Below are positions 12,401 to 24,684 of a DNA stretch of 64,000 bases, in pieces; within the stretch, counting starts at the first letter, position 1, and each line of letters opens with the position of its first letter. Location of the stretch: positions 475,001 through 539,000 of the forward strand of contig JABWDB010000005.1 in assembly GCA_019614645.1 (NCBI GenBank). The letters run 5' to 3'. The translations under genes and the position numbers were made by a program. The notes below the pieces were generated by a model. It was not told the origin of the DNA and made no database searches. It was given only the letters and a program-made list of their open reading frames with translations. The stretch is from Stratiolaelaps scimitus (lineage: Eukaryota; Arthropoda; Arachnida; Mesostigmata; Laelapidae).

Positions 12401-15400
12401 CTTCAGGATTAGGCATTAGAGATACTCAGCTTTAGAATTGGTACTCTCCAGGCCATCAATCAAGCAGGCCTTTTATTATATTCATAATAATAATAACAAT
12501 TAACAAGTATATGAGACCATTCTCACAGGATCCAGCGACGGGTCTCTCAGTCGTGCAGTACCTCACGTTAATACCGGCGGTTGCTCTGGGATTCGTGGTC
12601 ACTTCCTTTGAAGTGGCCGCCTTGCTCAGCAATGGATCTCTTCTTCTCACGGTGAAGGTGCGTGTATGTGATCAGCATCTATCACTCATGTAATCGTCCC
12701 AGCCGAATGACTACGTGTCGACTCAGTCGTTCCGTTGCTTCTTGTGCTCTGTACGGGACGTATGTACTTTCTGCCCCTATTTATTAAAGCAATCCACTGC
12801 GTCGTAGCTTCCCGAATCCGGTCCAGTTAGACTACTGCTCGCGTGGTTAAATGCTACCGTCCGTCTTCTAGTTGAAGTTAGCTCCAATCAGTGTTGTCAG
12901 AAGAAATGATCCTATAATATATTATTTCCAAAAAATTGCTGAACCCGGTGGCGTGGTGCACTCATGTACGCCTTGCAAACGGGGGACACGTAGATGCACA
13001 GAGTCGATCCCCACCGTTGCGTCCACACCATTTTCATTTAGGGGTCCCGTCTTACGAAGCAATTCGGAAAGCACCACCTTCGATATTAATTAATATTGGC
13101 TGAGAGTCAGCCTGAACAATCATGCCCTTGTTCTAAATCTCGTTCTCCGTTTTAATCTCTCCTCTACATCCTCAGCTTGCAAGTCTCATCCCCACCTTCG
13201 CCGTGATCTGGGCGATCGGCAGTATTCAATCCAATGGCATGTCAAGGCAATTTTGCGAAGGTTACGAAGGATCGGAACGCATCGTGCTCTGCAAAAAGTT
13301 TCCAGAACTGTTCAAACCCTGTTGCCAACGTCTGTACTGTTGTATTTTGCACGCAATTCATGCACGCAACTCATACCACGTCGATTTATGCATGCATTCG
13401 AGACGATTCCGCCGATTGAGCGACATCGAAAGAATTGCTATTTGAATATGTGATACTTTACCGGAAGTGTTTCACTGCAGTGGAATTGTCACTTTGAAAT
13501 TACGAACCTTGACCTTTACCACGAGAACGCAGCCGAAGGTTTTTACGGTTGACCTTTGGTCTCGTTGTCGTCCTTATTTGCGTGTGATGATCTTTCGCAG
13601 CGTGTCCTCGTGGCGGCGCTGAGATCTGCTTCACAGGTCAGCAGAATGCGTTCTCTTTCGACTCGCGTTTCGGCTGCGGATTCCAGATCACCTGTATGAC
13701 GATCATTGGTTTAACAGCATGGATACTCCTCTTCCTCATGGAAATGTACTACTTGCGAACGGTGGAATTTTTGGAACATCTGAAAAGCCAGGGAGTTCGC
13801 GGCTTCAAGGCGATTTGGCAAAAAAACGATCAAGGTTAGTTGTTGCCAATATGCCTCGTGCCGCGAGATGAATTATTCGACAGGAAAATACAATATGTGC
13901 GTGTCCCTCCTACTGAAGATCGTATCGATACTCGATAGTTGGACCGCAAAAGATCCTTCACAACCTATGGGCCTATTATATATGAGTGTTTTTGATTCAT
14001 GGCAGCAATATAGTGTCGAGACGACGAAACTCGCACGGTTGCACAGGATTGCGCACATTTCCATACACTCGTATCATGATTACATTCAGCGGGGTTGAAC
14101 ACACATCTGTATCATTTTATATAATCAGGACAAATAAATGAGCGCCAATAAAAATCAGGGCTCTCTGAGCCGAGAAAAAAATTATTCGCAATCCCGGTAG
14201 ACAGTTAATTTTGTTGTGCCGCGGTGACTTGTATAAACTTATTCACGATGCTGGCAATCTTTCAGTGAGGCTTACGGCAATATTTTGATTGAGATTAAGT
14301 TAAGCTTGCAGAGCTCTTGACGGTCCGAGACCGATTTGGCAAAGACGGTTCTTCTTATACGGTTATCCTTGTTGTATTTTATTCTGCAGAGCATTCCGTA
14401 TTCAAGACAGGATGGACGATAAAATGAGGCTGACCCGTGGAAAGATCACATAAAGCGCTCTATGAAAAACACACATAAATGGCGAGTATTTTCATGTGTG
14501 AGAATCGTGTTGTAACGGTAATGCTTGCCGTTATGTTTCACTGAACAAAACCATTCCTGGAAAAAGCTTGAATTATATCTCCCCGAGTATATCAGATAAA
14601 CGATCGATTGCCAGCCATACACGAGTTTCTACAAGTCTCCGCTAAGCAGCCCACTAAATTTGCTAACACGCCTAACGAGATATGTGCTAAGTATATCTCA
14701 CCTGTAATGCAGCGGGTATCTGTATCAACCAGTTCCTTGGAGGATAAAAACGCAATGTAATTTGCTCATGATTAGGGACTCTGTTACTGTACGCGTTTGA
14801 ATCCAGTCTTTAGCCATGACCGATATGATAGAAAAACGTAATGGCGAATCTGAATCTGCAGAACGGGGGCGGGTGGGTACATTTATCAGCGTGTGGTTTT
14901 CAAGAGAATATACGGCTCCTTGAATTCGAAACTAAGGTTGAGTCATAAGTTCGTTTTTTGCTCACTTGGACTTGCTGTATCTCTTGAATAGAATAAGGAG
15001 ACCTGAATCAATATAGTGTTCCTCGCTTTCTGCGACTATGACCCATCGATGAAGTAGCATCTGGATTCTTCGGCGGAGAGAAATCATCATCAAATCAATT
15101 TTATTGAGTTCGTGTGGAACTCTTTCCTTCCTTTTGCACCTTGCCTAGAGTCATCTAGACGGCAACCTATACTTGACTGGGCAGCAAACTCTCTCCCCCC
15201 AAGTTGATTGGGCAGGATGTTCATTCAGTTGGTCGTCGACATCTCAATTTGCTTCACGTGGCTGTCCGGAATACTTGTCATTCATATATCGAAATGTCCA
15301 GATCTAAAGCGTGAAGCCAGTTGAGACAAGCTTTCTCACACTGCGTATTCCCCTCCACTTCACACACAGTTCTCGTGGTCTCAGCTACTTTTTCCCGCAC

Positions 15401-18400
15401 GCAAATAGTGACATGGCACGAAAATGCACATCTTAGGTTTCTATGGAGACTAGAAACGTGCATAAGGAGAAATACCAAAAACCTACATCCATCGCTTAGG
15501 TAATTGCTCAATAATACCTCAAGACAAAGTATAAACAGTGAATCTGCTGCGGAATTGATCCTCCCGCCAAATTTGAAATCCGTGGCGTTCGTGTTAGTGG
15601 AACTAAAGAAATTCGAAGATGCCCGAACGAACTTATGGCTCATCTAAGAATTCGATTCGCGCGGGCCGGCTTCCCGTAGTAACCATATTGTGATGAGTTC
15701 CTTGGATAATATAGATGCAACGTCGAAGGCTTACCGACCGGAGGAGAGGTCACGGTCCGCAATTCGATTTCGAAGATGCTTCAACCTAGCCTTATTATTT
15801 CACGAATGTTATTAGATACCTAGCCGAGATTATTTACGAGTATGCCGAGCCCATTATCATTTTATATTTATTATTGTAACCATTGTTATAACTTGCTTGA
15901 CGTGTCCTCAAGAAGGAGCTTTCTCTAGGTGCTAACGGCTGGTGTTTGTGACGTTTGCACTATTCATTTTCAGTGGGTGGGACCGTGCTGTTCGGGCCAG
16001 AGGACCCGGACATAATCGGCGAGCGCCGTCAAGTCGATCACATCATTAGCTCCAATCGTGTAATGGATTTCGCCCTGGTGGTCCAGAAGTTGACGAAGTA
16101 CTACGGCACGTTCCTAGCAGTTAACAAGCTTTCGCTTGCCGTCCACAGGAAGGAGTGTTTCGGCCTTCTTGGCGTGAACGGCGCAGGTAAAACGACAACA
16201 TTCAATATGCTAACTGGCGACTTGATGATGTCGGCCGGGAATGCCTACATTCGAGATCAGGAACTTCGCACCAACACGGCACAATACCAGAAGCTTATTG
16301 GATATTGTCCTCAGCAGAATATCCTAATCGATCTCATGACAGGCAATGAGATGCTTGAGCTATTCTGCGCACTTCGAGGTGTGGATACCGATCAGACGAA
16401 TGAGATCGTCACACACATTGTGCAAATAACTGACCTTGCGGATCATGCGGAAAAGCTGACACAAGGCTACAGCGGTGGAACGAAACGGAAGCTGTGCATC
16501 GGTTTGGCGATTGTCGGCAATCCACCGCTGCTCTTTCTCGACGAGCCAACGGCTGGCATCGATCCTGGGGCGCGCCGAAAGATTTGGGTCACGCTGGCGG
16601 GCCTACAACGTGAGATTGGGTCATCATGTCTTCTCACGTCGCATTCAATGGAAGAGTGCGAAGCGCTCTGTCAGCGTATTGGCATAATGGTGGCGGGTAG
16701 CATGCGTTGTATTGGTTCCTCGCAGCATCTTAAGGCTAAGTTCAGCCAGGGCTTCACTGTGCTAGTTAAGCTGGCCGTTGACTCGCCACAGCAAGAAAAA
16801 GCGATCATTCACTCGATGCAAAGCCTATTCCCTAGCGGATGCCGACTCAAGCAGAGCCATCAGGTGGGTACAGCTAACAAATCAATCTAAACCAAAAACA
16901 CCTTGTTAGATTTTTAGCAGGAGGGAGGGGGTGTACAGTCATGCGAAAAATACACCATTTTTTTAAATATCACATAGGTAGATGAACGGTGTACTATTCA
17001 CATGGCCCAATTTTGATGTGCTCTAGGCATAACACTTATTTATGAGGTCGTTTTACGGGATGGCCTTGGGCTTCAGAGATTATTTGGTGTTAATCTCAAA
17101 TAAATGAATAACCGAAGTTGGCCTTAGACAATATACATGTCGACTGTAGTAATAAAATGTATATTTGTATGCTTTATTTGTGGCTCAACAGCGTCTGCTA
17201 AAGTTCCACGTGGCGAAAGCAACTCTTCGTTGGAGTGTAGTCTTCGAACGGATCTGGACTATGCGTAGTGATCCGTCACTCGCAGTCGAAGACGTCCAGG
17301 TATGGCGCAAGATGTTTCTCACACACTATATAAATATATATAAATATACAATGGTTTTGTGCGGATCTTAATTCGACGTCCATGATTACACATACGTACA
17401 CACGTACATAGTTAGACATTCGTGAGTAAAGCGTATCGTGTTTAGCGATCTCAGAGAGCATTTGGTAATCGCATGACATGGTCGATTACAGCACGATTGC
17501 TGTGAATCACCACCTGTCAAATAACCGACTTCGGAATTCAATATAAGGCAGCTAGCAGTGTACCCAATGTATAATAGAATCGGCATTCTCCAATGAACCG
17601 AATCACATTACCGAAAACCGCTATTTCGAATTTGCAGGTCGCTGACACGTCATTGGAAGAGATTTTTCTCTCGTTCGCACACAAGGGCGCCTTTACTTTG
17701 GGCGTCGAAAGCAATATACGTACTGAGGGCATGAGTAACTCAGGACCCAGCGAATCAAGCGTAAGTCAATTCAACTATCGACGATGGCATTCGGTTGGCA
17801 TCGAACATTTTTTGTCGCTTTTTTTGGTTCGTCCTAAGTACGATCTCTGGCCACTAGCCAAAGGGTAGGTATCCCGTACCGAAGTATGGTTACAATATAT
17901 CGATTTCTCGTTGTTGTAGCATGTCCCACAATGCTACAAGGTGTTCAGTAATAATCATCCTTGCCTGGGCCAGTTGATGGCTTCATTTGTCGTCACCTCC
18001 CTCTGTACACTATAACACAACGCGACACAAGGTAAAACCTTTCTAGGATTGTGTCCGCCACGTGTGCGAGACGGCTACACGTCACGGATGCCTCTCAACA
18101 TTTTCAACATGCTGGTAAAGGCTGATAATCTGGTAGGGGCAAAATCAACCATCTTGCATCCTGGTTGACGACCAGAAGAAACGATCAACAGTGACCTTCT
18201 TCCAGGACACGCGAAGAACCAGTACTTTCCTGTTTCTTCCGTAGTTCCTTCCCAAAAAAAAGTTATTTTACCTCTTCAGTTATTGTTTTGTATTCCTTGA
18301 CCATTCTGGCCAGTGTCTCTCTAGGACAAGCGTCTTGGCGGAGCGAGTTTATTTTTTTCGCATACGAAACCATTTAGTATGATTATGCTCCTGTTTCTTG

Positions 18401-19510
18401 CTCTCTTCATTAGTCGCTCTAGGTGCTTCGCGTTGTTAAACTTTTCACTATCCGACTAATTCCTTCAATTGCGCGGTACGATCAGTCGCGCGGTCCACGA
18501 TTTAGCCTTTTTTTCCAGTGGCACAATGCGTCTGGTTCTGCTCACCGCTTCTTAGTATAGGTAGTATCCCGCTAAAGGAACCTTTAAATCTGCATGCAGG
18601 AAACACTATCAATGGTCGATGACGACAATGACGACAAAGACGAACCTTCTGATCGCGATTCCGAGTCGCCGGACATCGTTGGCGGTAGATGCGGTAAAAA
18701 GGTGCGTAGCAAACATGTCTCAACCACAAGCAACGTCGGTAGTCTGAGGTTTATTGCAACACTTGGAGCACGTTCGTTACAGCTAACCTGTGTGCGATCC
18801 GAATCGCGATCTGCTTACGTTCGATCGTGGCAAGGCGTACGATATATTTAAACGCAAACGGCGAGCTAGAACTTGATTGTTTCCCATATGTCTGTTTCCA
18901 GCGCAAACGCACGCCCCTGTGGGTGGCTGAACACCTCGGGACCAAGCAAGACGATCCTGATTCCATACACATTCATCCGGTTGTGCCTCGGAAATCAATG
19001 GTATTTTATGCCCCCCACAAGTAAACACGTGCGCCCCCACAGACCGACTCTGTCTTGCCCATGCGACAACCCCCTTTGGCTAGTGTGTGTTCTCTATGTC
19101 AGTTTGATATCAGATGAAATACACGCATTACCTACCCGCCTTTTTGTTCATTCCAACAGCCTAGGAAACCATCTGAAGGTTGGCGTCGGCCTGCACAAGC
19201 TTCGACCGAATCCGACCAAGCAGGGAACGGTGATGAAACTGCGTCATCTGAAGCTAACAGTACAACAACTTCATCAGATGAACTATCTCTCACAATCAGC
19301 GTGGACCGTGTTGACACCGATGGTGATAGCGAGACGACGAAGAAGAACAGTGTGAGCCTACATCCACCTTACTTTCGACAGGTATACAAAACCTATTTTC
19401 TTCTGTTACTAAGGAAAAGTGCTATGGATGATTCCCGCACCCGGCTAGTGCCCTCCGATTGCTCTCTCCCTCCTTTCTATTCTAACGGCATCAGCCTTTT
19501 CTTAGAATAG
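1069..19510 (+). CDS. ABC transporter subfamily A (ABCA3-like), gene A, 5' partial
   Basis: Full-transporter half-pair of the ABCA family (membrane lipid/sterol exporters; substrate not deducible). Exons read from the sequence, all with AG/GT borders and compatible phases: 1069-1314, 1926-2416, 3890-4100, 4382-4596, 5018-5141, 5777-5861, 6290-6407, 7721-7886, 8645-8887, 9345-9445, 10912-11062, 11681-11757, 12529-12657, 13176-13329, 13601-13834, 15974-16863, 17192-17299, 17638-17760, 18600-18701, 19160-19510. This gives about 1438 residues. Order: last membrane segment of TMD1 (PWQYGM motif), NBD1, linker, TMD2 with its large extracellular loop and five helices, NBD2, regulatory tail ([11 protein letters not shown]), then an extra acidic/serine-rich tail absent from gene B. 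Exons for TMD1 helices 1-5 lie left of the window. The short exon 5777-5861 is the least conserved. The last exon could instead be spliced at 19381 (CAG/GTATAC) to an unseen exon; I end it at the in-frame stop. Confidence 0.9.
3279..3533. repeat. (TA)n-rich microsatellite block
   Basis: Long interrupted TA dinucleotide tracts in the gene A intron between 2416 and 3890, with recurrent ATAAATTTATATATAAATAT units. They surround the palindromic repeats at 3330 and 3534. They generate spurious open frames rich in Tyr-Ile. Confidence 0.9.
3330..3403. repeat. Perfect 35-bp-arm palindrome (hairpin repeat, copy 1)
   Basis: Left arm 3330-3364 starts AATGGACCCGTTACTGCTGC; right arm 3369-3403 is its exact reverse complement; the loop is CATT (3365-3368). 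It sits inside a (TA)n tract in a gene A intron. It could be a foldback/MITE-like element that targets TA, or an RNA hairpin in the intron. No coding content. Confidence 0.9.
3534..3627. repeat. Palindromic hairpin repeat, copy 2, interrupted
   Basis: Second copy of the 3330-3403 palindrome, about 130 bp downstream in the same (TA)n setting. The left arm (3534-3568) differs by one base from copy 1. The right arm starts at 3573 and is broken near its end by about 18 extra bases (around 3596-3613) before the closing ACAGGTCCATT at 3617-3627. Confidence 0.85.
6755..6906 (+). mobile_element. tRNA-derived SINE, family 1
   Basis: The head looks like a tRNA promoter: A-box-like GTGGCCTGGGAGG near 6768, a 10-bp perfect stem GCCTCTGGCT/AGCCAGAGGC with a 6-nt loop, then B-box GGTTCGAGCACC near 6813. 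The body ends in an A/T-rich segment with AATAAACCAATAAAACC and a CCTTTA-type short repeat near 6895-6906. It lies in the gene A intron between 6407 and 7721. A genuine tRNA gene is unlikely because the cloverleaf is imperfect. Confidence 0.6.
8319..8414 (+). pseudogene. Decayed exon of gene A, possible poison cassette
   Basis: This 96-nt stretch has AG before it and GTCAGT after it. Read in the frame of CAG at 8320 it gives QLIPAV and TFNLVV..GQIYQ, resembling QLLRT and [14 protein letters not shown] from the second part of gene B exon 28905-29160, where the homologous piece is 93 nt. In gene A the phase no longer fits: joined to the phase-1 donor at 7886 it reads GGC AGC TGA and stops. In the homologous frame a TGA lies at 8410-8412. 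Skipping it (7886 to 8645) keeps gene A open. The similarity is short, so homology is an inference. Confidence 0.45.
12945..13078 (+). mobile_element. tRNA-derived SINE, family 2, copy 1
   Basis: Shares its order and wording with 54937-55085: GTGGCGTGGTG (A box), CGGGGGACACGTAG, then GTCGATCCCCACCGTTGC (B box) and the tail CTTACGAAGCAAT. The two copies differ by scattered substitutions and small indels. It lies in the gene A intron between 12657 and 13176. Confidence 0.7.
13835..15973 (+). other. Large gene A intron, nothing recognised
   Basis: A 2.1-kb intron separates the last TMD2 exon from the NBD2 exon. No transposon, RNA gene or conserved exon is visible on either strand. The open frame at 15278-15643 on the minus strand has no family resemblance. 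Confidence 0.6.
15974..17760 (+). other. Gene A NBD2 and regulatory tail exons
   Basis: One 890-nt exon carries almost the whole second ATPase: Walker [13 protein letters not shown]-loop GYCPQQN, signature YSGGTKRKL, Walker [14 protein letters not shown] and H-loop TSHSMEECE. It has exactly the length of gene B's NBD2 exon. Exon 17192-17299 (108 nt, also the same as gene B) and exon 17638-17760 give the conserved [20 protein letters not shown] end of ABCA proteins. Confidence 0.93.
18600..19510 (+). other. Gene A extra C-terminal tail (low complexity)
   Basis: Two further in-phase exons (18600-18701 and 19160 onwards) follow the point where gene B stops. They encode a hydrophilic tail with DDDNDDKDE near its start and a Ser/Thr/Asp-rich stretch ([10 protein letters not shown]). 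Exon joins are phase 0 with donors GTAAGT, GTGCGT and possibly GTATAC. The composition suggests a disordered cytosolic tail. Its reality rests on splice signals and open frame only, not on family conservation. Confidence 0.6.
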
Positions 19511-19692
19511 AAAGAGAACAACTCAGGGTCAACTATTATGAAGGACGTTGTAGGTGTATAGCGCTAGTGGGGTACCTCAGCAGGTGGAACTCATTTACGG
19601 TTTGTTGCGGCGACAACAACAACAACAGGAATGGGAATCGTAGCACCACCTCCGAATGGAGATTGTATAGTTTCGAACGTATGCCTACCCTG

Positions 19693-19750
19693 TCGAAGTA
19701 AGGTAAGGTAGAGGTGAAGGTTTATTGAATGGTTTATTAAAGGAACTCGA
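19693..19750 (-). mobile_element. SINE family 1 tail fragment
   Basis: The reverse complement of this stretch (GTTCCTTTAATAAACC, ATTCAATAAACC, then TTCACC/CTACC/TTACC repeats) matches the 3' end of the SINE at 6755-6906. The upstream body is too diverged to delimit. A similar AAGGTAAAGGTAAGG run near 20014 may be another remnant. Confidence 0.5.
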
Positions 19751-20855
19751 ATCCTTCCCTACTAGCTATCGGTGTACCTATCATATCTAGCAGTCGTGGT
19801 GTCGTTGATGCGCGCCTAACAACGTTTGCAACAACGTGGTTTATCCTCACCCCCTCTCTGAAACCTTAGCACCGTCGTGTCCCACTAAATGCAGTGAATA
19901 CTGTGTATTCTAAACAGCGGTTATCGAGCAGCGGTGAGCCGCCGAGAGGCGATCGGGATTCGCTTCGTCTTCCTCCAGTGCACGGGATCGCCCAGGACAA
20001 GTAAGAACGAGCAAGGTAAAGGTAAGGGGTGCCCCGTTTCGCCAAGATACCCGTTCGCGTGTGCGTTGTCCTCCGAACGTCGGACGATAATACTATTAAG
20101 AATTGTGACACACCTATGTTATTTCATATTCTCTATCGTGGACAAATGATAATGGCTACGGGTCCCGTGCTGCTGGGGGTCGGATGTGGCCACGAAAACG
20201 AACGAGGTTCGGCCGACCGGGGTGAGTGGACCAATTGGATGAGCTGCGATGCAGGCTATCTAAAATAGATCACTCTGGTTTTCGACCATTGCCGTGTATT
20301 GCGTGTTTTTAAACCGTGCGGCTGTTTTTTCAAACCTGAAATGCGAGATATGCTCAGTTCCTTTTCCGGAACAACTGAGCACACCTCACCTTCGCTGGCT
20401 CCTATTAACAACAAGATGTGAGCATCTTTGAAGGCCGTTATCGTCAATGCCGGAGTTCATACGTGCGCAGCAAGCGATTCTGAAACGATCATCGTACCTT
20501 GCCAACGAGTGGGTGTGATATAATGAGTCTCGTCAGTGGCTGGCTAATTGCTACTCGTCCACTAGTTGTTGTGTTCTTGCATTAGCCACCTTTTCTCAAC
20601 CGGAAAAGCCACCGGAATAAGTAGCCATCTTAAGGTGTCGCAGTTACGAACGGTATGCAACAATTTGGGACAACAATTCATTGAACCTGTATAACGTTTG
20701 ACATTTGCTCCGTTGACAGATGAGAGGCTCGGAGTGGTCAATTGCGCAAGCGGTACCGGCGAATGCGTATCACATACAGACGTCTGCAGCACAGTTTGCA
20801 GAGAATGTCACTTAACTAATTTTCTGTCTTGTTATATGCCAAAAAAGAAATGTGA

Positions 20856-20861
20856 AATAAA
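20856..20861 (+). terminator. Candidate polyadenylation signal for gene A
   Basis: AATAAA about 1.35 kb after the gene A stop codon, in an AT-rich context. It is the clearest plus-strand hexamer in the intergenic gap. Not proven to be used. Confidence 0.3.
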
Positions 20862-21976
20862 GTAATTGTATTAAATAAGTAATTGTATTTCGATCGTCTT
20901 TGCTACATTGCAACATCTCCACAGTGAGGTCAAGGGAATAGTAACGTGTTCAGAGCATGCAGACTTGCTGCACAAGTACAAAATTAAATATTATAGTTGG
21001 ATTGCGAAAGGTGTCCCTCATCTGCACCATAGCAACTTCACTCGTAGGACCACCTCCGAATGATGTCAACCGCTTGTTATTACACGAGGTCTCGTATATA
21101 CCGTCTCGAAAGTCGTATCCAGCATTTGTGCAATTAGTTGAACCCTTATCACCTAGTGCATATGCTGGTCGACGGAGCCGAAGAGCGTATGGATTAGGGC
21201 AGAGCCGTCACGTCACTAAACGCTAAAGTAAATAAAATACATAGCCACAAATTCTTCCTGCTGTGCTCGACTGACTAAGGCGGCGGCCTTTCTGAACAGA
21301 GATAGATGAACACTCAGATGATGAGTACAGCCCAGTATCCCGTAGTAGTAAGCTCTTGGGAGGACGGAACTTCGTCTGACCACGTAATGCCTTGCCCCAA
21401 ATGATGAGCGTTCAAAACGACGACAAATATTGTGACTTGTCCATTTAGCCGATGAAAACCGTAAAGATAACCCTCTGTGGTGTCCGGGTCCCCTATTCAA
21501 CGAAGGTCCACCAGACCCCGAACAACTTGCTGGAGCCTATTCTCATTTCGGCTGCTGAGTGCTGAGGTGTAATCACAAGTCGCTAAACCCGAATGACAAC
21601 CATACTATATACGTCCGCAGCTATTTTAATAGTAATTATTTGTTTATTTACTTATTTATTAACTTAGAAATGTACATTACAGATCTTCAAAAATAAAGCC
21701 CTCACAAGGGAGGCAAACTGTGTGCTTGGGCCACCCATTGTTAGATCATTATTGGTGGTTTTGGTGGTAGATGCCACCTCCATTTCTTTTTATAACAACA
21801 ACACTTACAACTTAGAAGCTGTAATAAATATTACACAGTGTATATATATATATATATTTGTTGTGTCTTACATTTGTTCAATTTATATATTTCGTCATTT
21901 TCTATATGTGCACGCAACTTATGTAAGCTCATGCTCCGTGTCACAGGGCTTACAGACGGAACGACCAACGGCAACA

Positions 21977-21982
21977 TTTATT
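21977..21982 (-). terminator. Candidate polyadenylation signal for gene B
   Basis: TTTATT on the plus strand, i.e. AATAAA for gene B, about 380 bp beyond its stop codon at 22359. The distance is reasonable for a 3' UTR. Other hexamers occur further down, so usage is uncertain. Confidence 0.3.
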
Positions 21983-22358
21983 GTCGAAATTCACTTTGGT
22001 GTATATAAGGTCATTTCCTCATACAGTTACACGGCTTCGAAGTACGCATGTTTCGCTTCGGCAAAGATTTAATAGCAAACATCTTATGCCGCCAGCAGGC
22101 ACAAGGACGACGCCGTAGGTTAAGGTATCAATGGTAGAAGTTGCTTATCATGATTTTTTTTTACACACTGCAAACGTTCACTTCAACTCTGAGAAGGGTG
22201 CACGGCCTCAGCAGCCTGAGTGGAAATCGTCCCGCTGAACGTCATAAGTCGACCTTCGGCAGGCTGTAGGCTTCTGGAGGCCTATGGTGAGAACGTGTTG
22301 ACACTGTTGGGTGAGTGTATGAAATCTGCACGTTGTCTGACTCGGTTTCAGAAGGAGC

Positions 22359-24684
22359 TTAGATGTGAACTGGGCCAGCCGTATGACGGCCGTCGACCAC
22401 CTCGTCATCTAGACTCGAGGAGTTTTTGGCATTTGCAAAATTGAGGAATACCTCCTCTAACGTCGTGTCGGACACCTGTAAAGGCAGAAGACGATGCGCG
22501 GAAGCATGCGTTAGATATGAATGATATGGAATGATATGAAACTGAGGTCGCATTGTAACTAGCTCAATAAAACCTTTCAGATTCGACCTCGTCGAAGGTC
22601 ACGTTGACGATAAGCAATGCCCCTAGCACAAACCGAAAGCATGTAGTGTACCAAGTTTAAGAAAAGAGTGATTGGGACGTGTGGGGGTTCAGCTCGCGGA
22701 TTGTACGTGACATTATTATTAAGCTGACATGGGACGGGGATCTACGATTGTCGTGCTGCAGTTTCGAAGTATTGGGCTCCTGACCACTGCCGTGTGAAGT
22801 TCGGCCCGAAGCAAATGAACACCGAAAGGGCACTTGATTGAAACAGCTGCACGCAAGCAAAAATGTATTAATAGAACACACAGTACGTCCCACAAGACCC
22901 TATTGGGAAAACTCCAAGAAGATGAGAAACCTCAGCACGTTGGGTGAGACAGGCTGTGAATGAATACGCTTACTGACAGTTTCATAAAAACAAATTCTAA
23001 AGGCAACTGGATCTGACAGGAGAGTACATATCGTTTTTGCGCACGAGACATGACATTTCCTATTGGTGGGACCAACGGAACTAAATTCATCTCGAAGCAG
23101 GACTACATGTGCATCGTTTTCCTAATCCATAGCTTGGCCAAGTGGGTCAGATACTTGGACCGGTACAAGGGAACCCACAGTGAATGGAAACCATCTTGTT
23201 TCCACTAAATAATATTAAGTTTAACCAAGGATTGTTCCAGTTATCATAGGGGACCCCCCCCATCCCCGAATCATTTTGTGAATAGGCCCAAATCGGTACT
23301 CCCTAAAGGAAAGAGGGTGACAGCCCTCTCCAAAATAAAAGTTAATTCGAGGAACAGCACAAAAAGAATGGCACTGTACATATGCCGCTTGTCGTGAGCC
23401 CAGATAGGCAATGATCAAGACGATGTCTACATTTTCAAATAAAATTATTATGTAGAATATCTGCACAAGCTTCATACCTGGACATCCTCGATTGCGAGGC
23501 CTGGCTCTATGCGCAACTGTAGAATGAGCTCGAACACCTCACTCCACTGAAGCTTTACACCCTTCACGTGGAACTTCAGAAGACGCTGTTGAAATCAGAA
23601 ACACCACACGTTCTGTTAAGAGTTGTTCGTTAATTTGTTACCCCCCGCCCCCCTGACTGCCAAATTCACACTGAGACATAACGCATATAGTGCATATATC
23701 GGGCAGTACTGCACTTCGACAAGGACAACAGCAGCGAGCACAAACGCTTAGGAAAATCGTTTCCACGTATAAGAAAATGCAAGGGTCATCATACCTGATG
23801 GTTGGTCTTCAGTTGACACTGGCCAGAGAAGAGACGGAACATGCATCGGGAGACGGCGTCCTCTAGCTCAGACGAATCGTGGGCAAGCTTCACAAGTACA
23901 GTGAAGCCCTGGCTGAACTTCGCCTTCAGATGTTGTGAAGACCCAAGGCACCGGAGTGTGCCACCCACCATTATGGCAATACGGTTACAGAGGGCCTCGC
24001 ATTCCTCCATCGAATGTGACGTCAGCAGAATAGCGGAGCCCAGATCGCGTTGGGCAGCTGCGAGCGTCGTCCAGATCTTTCGTCGAGCTCCGGGATCGAC
24101 ACCGGCCGTCGGCTCGTCAAGGTACAGCAGGCGCGGATTGCCGATCATCGCGATGGCTATTGACAGCTTCCGCTTATTGCCACCGCTGTACGTGCGCGTT
24201 AGCTTGTTCGCGTGCGGCGTCAGATCCGCCAGTTCGATCATCTGACTCACGATTTCGGGCGTCTTCTCGCGAGGGACGCCTCGCAGGGCGCAGAACAGGG
24301 CCAGCATCTCGCGGCCGGTCATGCAATCGATGAGAGCGTTTTCCTGTGGGCAGTACCCAATGTAGCTCTGGAATTCGCGCAGATTCGAACGTAGATCCGA
24401 TCTCTGGACGTAGGCATTTCCTCCTGATAGCAACAGATCACCAGTAAGCATCCCGAACGTTGTACTCTTGCCGGCACCATTCACGCCGAGCAAGCCGAAG
24501 CACTCCCTGTGGTGCACCGAGAACGAGATGTCATTCACGGCGCGGAAGCTACCGTAGTATTTCGTGAGCGCATGCGCCACAAGAGCATTATCGAAGGTCG
24601 CTCCATCTTGCACGGCGCGCTCGACGAGTTGTCGTTCAGTAGTGACATCTGAATCCTCAGCCTCCTCGGTCTCTTGTTCTTCAT
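22359..24684 (-). other. Gene B NBD2 and C-terminal exons
   Basis: Exon 24684-23795 (890 nt) opens with an acidic stretch ([13 protein letters not shown]), then Walker [13 protein letters not shown]-loop GYCPQEN, signature YSGGNKRKL, Walker [14 protein letters not shown] and H-loop TSHSMEECE. Exons 23585-23478 and 22475-22359 finish with the ABCA tail motif [12 protein letters not shown] and a 20-residue end before TAA. All ATPase residues are present. Confidence 0.93.

Larger units (their letters stand above)
19511..22358. other. Intergenic region between convergent ABCA genes
   Basis: About 2.8 kb between the two stop codons should hold both 3' UTRs. It contains a minus-strand SINE tail at 19693-19750, an AATAAA at 20856-20861, a reverse-strand AATAAA at 21977-21982, a short TA tract near 21840-21857, and a 20-bp motif present at 19639 and 21043. 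No coding gene is supported. Confidence 0.6.

Noticed and set aside
23841..24245. 134-residue plus-strand open frame
   Set aside because: It is the antisense of gene B's NBD2 exon; the minus-strand reading carries all ABC motifs.
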